From contig CABVAF010000002.1 of assembly GCA_902496295.1 (NCBI GenBank), positions 1-64,000 of the forward strand: a stretch of DNA of 64,000 nt. Direction: 5' to 3'. The stretch is from an uncultured Clostridium sp. (GTDB lineage: Bacteria > Bacillota > Clostridia > TANB77 > CAG-508). A model generated the notes under the pieces. It was not told the DNA's origin and searched no databases. It saw only the letters and a list, made by a program, of their open reading frames with translations. Position 1 is the first letter of the stretch; each line of letters opens with the position of its first letter. Positions 62,136 to 64,000 of this stretch are shown here, piece after piece. Position numbers and translations under genes: made by a program.

Positions 62136-62277
62136 TTATTTTATTTGAAAAAACTACAATTATATGTTAATATAAAAAAGAACTATTGAAAAATACTTTT
62201 AATAGCTGTTAAAAGTTATTAATAATATAAATTAACAGAACATTAGGATGTAAAATAAAAATTAAAGGAGCAATTAT

Positions 62278-62868
62278 ATGATTATTAAAAATCCACAATT
62301 TGAAATATCTGCGGTTAGTCCAAACCAATATCCACAAAATAATTTGCCAGAAATAGTACTTGTTGGTAAGTCTAATGTAGGAAAATCATCTTTTATTAAT
62401 ACAATGGTAAATAGAAAAAAGCTTGCTAGAACCAGTAGCGAACCTGGAAAAACTAGGCAAATTAATTTTTATAATATGGATAATAAGTTTTATTTTGTAG
62501 ATTTACCAGGATACGGCTATAGCAAAATGTCTAAACAAGAACAAGCAAAAGTAAATTCTTTTATAGATGAGTATTTGCAGAAATCTAAAAATATTGCTTT
62601 AGTAATATTTTTAATAGATATTAGGCACTCTCCTGGTGCTAATGATAAATTAATGTACGACTATATAATTCATAGTAATTTACCTTGCATTATAATAGCA
62701 AATAAAGCAGATAAAATTGCTGTTACTAAAGTAAATGACGCTGTAAGTAATTTACAAAATGAACTAAACCCTATGCATGATTTTACATTTCTTCCATTTT
62801 CAAGCGAAAGAAAGATGTACTCTGAAGAAATTTGGACCAAAATACAAGAATATCTCTCAATAACTTAG
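62278..62868 (+). CDS. engB: Ribosome-biogenesis GTPase EngB/YsxC
   Basis: A 196-residue essential GTPase for 50S assembly. G1 is VGKSNVGKSSFIN, G2 in TSSEPGKTRQINFY, G3 DLPGYGYSKM and G4 NKADKI. AAAGGAG precedes the ATG. Native AT-rich codon use, in contrast to flanking purA and the 79-residue gene. Complete. Confidence 0.96.
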   Translation: MIIKNPQFEISAVSPNQYPQNNLPEIVLVGKSNVGKSSFINTMVNRKKLARTSSEPGKTRQINFYNMDNKFYFVDLPGYGYSKMSKQEQAKVNSFIDEYLQKSKNIALVIFLIDIRHSPGANDKLMYDYIIHSNLPCIIIANKADKIAVTKVNDAVSNLQNELNPMHDFTFLPFSSERKMYSEEIWTKIQEYLSIT

Positions 62869-62886
62869 GATTTTATGTTAATTTAA

Positions 62887-62915
62887 TTGACTTAATATTG
62901 TTTTCGTATTATAAT
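62887..62915 (+). promoter_or_regulatory. Promoter of the foreign 79-residue gene
   Basis: TTGACT (62887-62892), 17-base spacer, TATAAT (62910-62915). Confidence 0.75.
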
Positions 62916-62986
62916 AGTATCATGTTCAATGAACGTTTATCACGGTTTGTTCACTTGGACAAATAACCCAATTGGAGTGTAGCTTT

Positions 62987-63226
62987 ATGGGACAGAAAAA
63001 GAAGAAAAAAGCACCCCAGGAAGACATCAAGATGGAGTTTGCGAACACCGAAAGGACGGAGGCTTTTTCCATCGGACTGGACTCTGAATTTCCAGAGTGC
63101 AAATACAGTCTTAATGGCGCTACCGTCAAGATTTGGGCTCCCAAGGCCCAGCTCGCTGCCATCTGCACTATGTCCGAAAACCCGGTTTACGCTCGGCGCA
63201 AGCTGGTACGACTCACTCAGTTCTAA
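62987..63226 (+). CDS. 79-residue protein of unknown function, foreign composition
   Basis: Starts MGQKKKKKAPQEDIKMEF, then a compact globular part (FSIGLDSEFPECKYSLNGAT, VKIWAPKAQLAAICTMSENP) and a basic end (ARRKLVRLTQF). The upstream ATG at 62972 lies inside the TTGGAGTG ribosome-binding region, so the start at 62987 is preferred. GC-rich codons (GCC, CTG, CGC, GAG) mark it as foreign. It has one in-frame CGG (63194-63196) with no later frame continuation. No family recognised. Confidence 0.6.
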   Translation: MGQKKKKKAPQEDIKMEFANTERTEAFSIGLDSEFPECKYSLNGATVKIWAPKAQLAAICTMSENPVYARRKLVRLTQF

Positions 63227-63249
63227 CTCATTATAAGAGTTAGTGATAA

Positions 63250-63288
63250 AGAGCGGTGGTTCTATAAGACCACCGCTCTTTGCTTATT
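63250..63288 (+). terminator. Strong GC-rich terminator
   Basis: AAAGAGCGGTGGT / ACCACCGCTCTTT stem with a short loop (TCTATAAG). Confidence 0.85.
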
Positions 63289-63354
63289 CTTTATTATTAT
63301 ATTAGTTTTATATTGCCTAATAACTATCTATTTCTATACTCTATAATTATATAA

Positions 63355-64000
63355 TTAGCCTATTACCTTATTTATTCTTTTTTCTATACTTTCCTTGCCT
63401 AATATTTGCATTATTTCATATAAATCTGGTGTATTTTGTCTTCCTGTTAAGGCTACTCTTATTACTGTGCTTATATCGCCAACATGTCCTTTATAATTAT
63501 CTGGATTTTGTTTATATTCTTTTACTTCTCTTGCATATCCAAATTCTTCTGCTAAATCTTTTATCTTATCAAACCAAATTTGTTTGTCATCTTCTAAATT
63601 AAAGTGCTTATCCATATATGAAGATAAAATTTTATTTACCTCATCTTTGTCGTTTATTTTTCCAAATTGATAATCTACATTAGTATCTAAAAATTTATCA
63701 TCATACATATATATGATACTTTCCTTTACATCACTCCACTTAGAAATATCTTTTCTTGGTTTAGTATTTCCTCTTTCTATTCCCAATACTTTTAAAGAAT
63801 ATTCTTTATCTTTTAACATTTCTTCTAATTCTTTATCATATTCTTTTGCCCATTTACAAGAATTTTCATATACTTCTTCTGCTGTCATCTTTGATATAAT
63901 TGTTTTTCCTATATCTAATAATTTTACCATATCAAATAACGCACCACTTACACTCATTTTATTCAATTGGAAGTCAAATTCATCCATATCTTTTTCTGGA
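63355..64000 (-). CDS. gltX: Glutamyl-tRNA synthetase, C-terminal part (runs off the window)
   Basis: About 214 residues of the C-terminal anticodon-binding half, open at the window edge (the frame continues upstream as PEKD before MDEFDFQLNKMSVSGALFDM). The end motif DISTVIRVALTGRQNTPDLY and MQILGKESIEKRI is typical of bacterial GltX. The catalytic HIGH/KMSKS half lies outside. Confidence 0.92.
   Translation of the reverse strand, partial: PEKDMDEFDFQLNKMSVSGALFDMVKLLDIGKTIISKMTAEEVYENSCKWAKEYDKELEEMLKDKEYSLKVLGIERGNTKPRKDISKWSDVKESIIYMYDDKFLDTNVDYQFGKINDKDEVNKILSSYMDKHFNLEDDKQIWFDKIKDLAEEFGYAREVKEYKQNPDNYKGHVGDISTVIRVALTGRQNTPDLYEIMQILGKESIEKRINKVIG

Noticed and set aside
1..64000. CRISPR array or insertion sequence
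   Set aside because: No regularly spaced repeats and no transposase gene; the only short interspersed repeats are the REP-like units and iterons described.

Overview
The window is very AT-rich and reads as the chromosome of an anaerobic, spore-forming-lineage Clostridia (Firmicutes), probably an uncultured gut or sediment type. The evidence is an electron-bifurcating [FeFe]-hydrogenase operon, rubrerythrin, FeoAB, a clostridial-type agr quorum-sensing locus, the sporulation-associated genes yqfC, yqfD and bofA, and a glmS ribozyme.

Layout. 1-8.8 kb is the replication/lysogeny end of a prophage whose integrase abuts an elongator tRNA-Met gene: leftward early genes (replication initiator, HNH, annealing protein, small proteins), an autonomous rightward cassette, a divergent Cro/CI switch, a PemK/MazF-like protein, an ImmA-like protein and the integrase. 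9-31 kb holds a patatin-like lipase, rpoD, dnaG, carD, dut, feoAB, rubrerythrin, rimO, capA-like, an acyl-CoA ligase, rng, pth, several glycosyltransferases, recO, yqzL and era. 32.5-42.9 kb holds hydABC, a DUF3048 protein, a DgkA-PAP2 fusion, ybeY, yqfD, yqfC and a polysaccharide deacetylase. 43-46.2 kb is agrA-agrC convergent with agrB-agrD. 46.4-55.1 kb holds an RluA-type pseudouridine synthase, an RlmI-like methyltransferase, uvrC and an uncharacterised locus (PP2C-like, PHP-like and a large unknown protein). 55-64 kb holds the glmS ribozyme and glmS, a CDF transporter, bofA, yaaL, serS, purA, engB and the 3' part of gltX.

The most striking result concerns the codon CGG. I checked every native AT-rich gene for in-frame CGG and found only five. 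At all five the reading frame breaks: a zero-frame stop follows, and skipping the C (reading NNN-C-GGN) restores one continuous, family-consistent protein with glycine at that point. The genes are a phage excisionase-like protein, a phage ImmA-like protein, the hydrogenase catalytic subunit HydA, an RluA-type pseudouridine synthase and a 569-residue unknown protein. The P-site codons differ and cannot re-pair, so this looks like quadruplet decoding of CGGN as glycine, or +1 skipping at an unassigned CGG, rather than classical slippage or random gene death. Three isolated genes of foreign composition (a two-segment membrane protein at 32.2 kb, purA, and a 79-residue protein at 63.0 kb) do use CGG straight through, which is the main counter-evidence and a useful test.

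Other structure: three short promoter-to-terminator units (candidate small RNAs) in the prophage, operator repeats at three phage promoters, iteron-like repeats inside the replication gene, and a palindrome between agrB and agrD.
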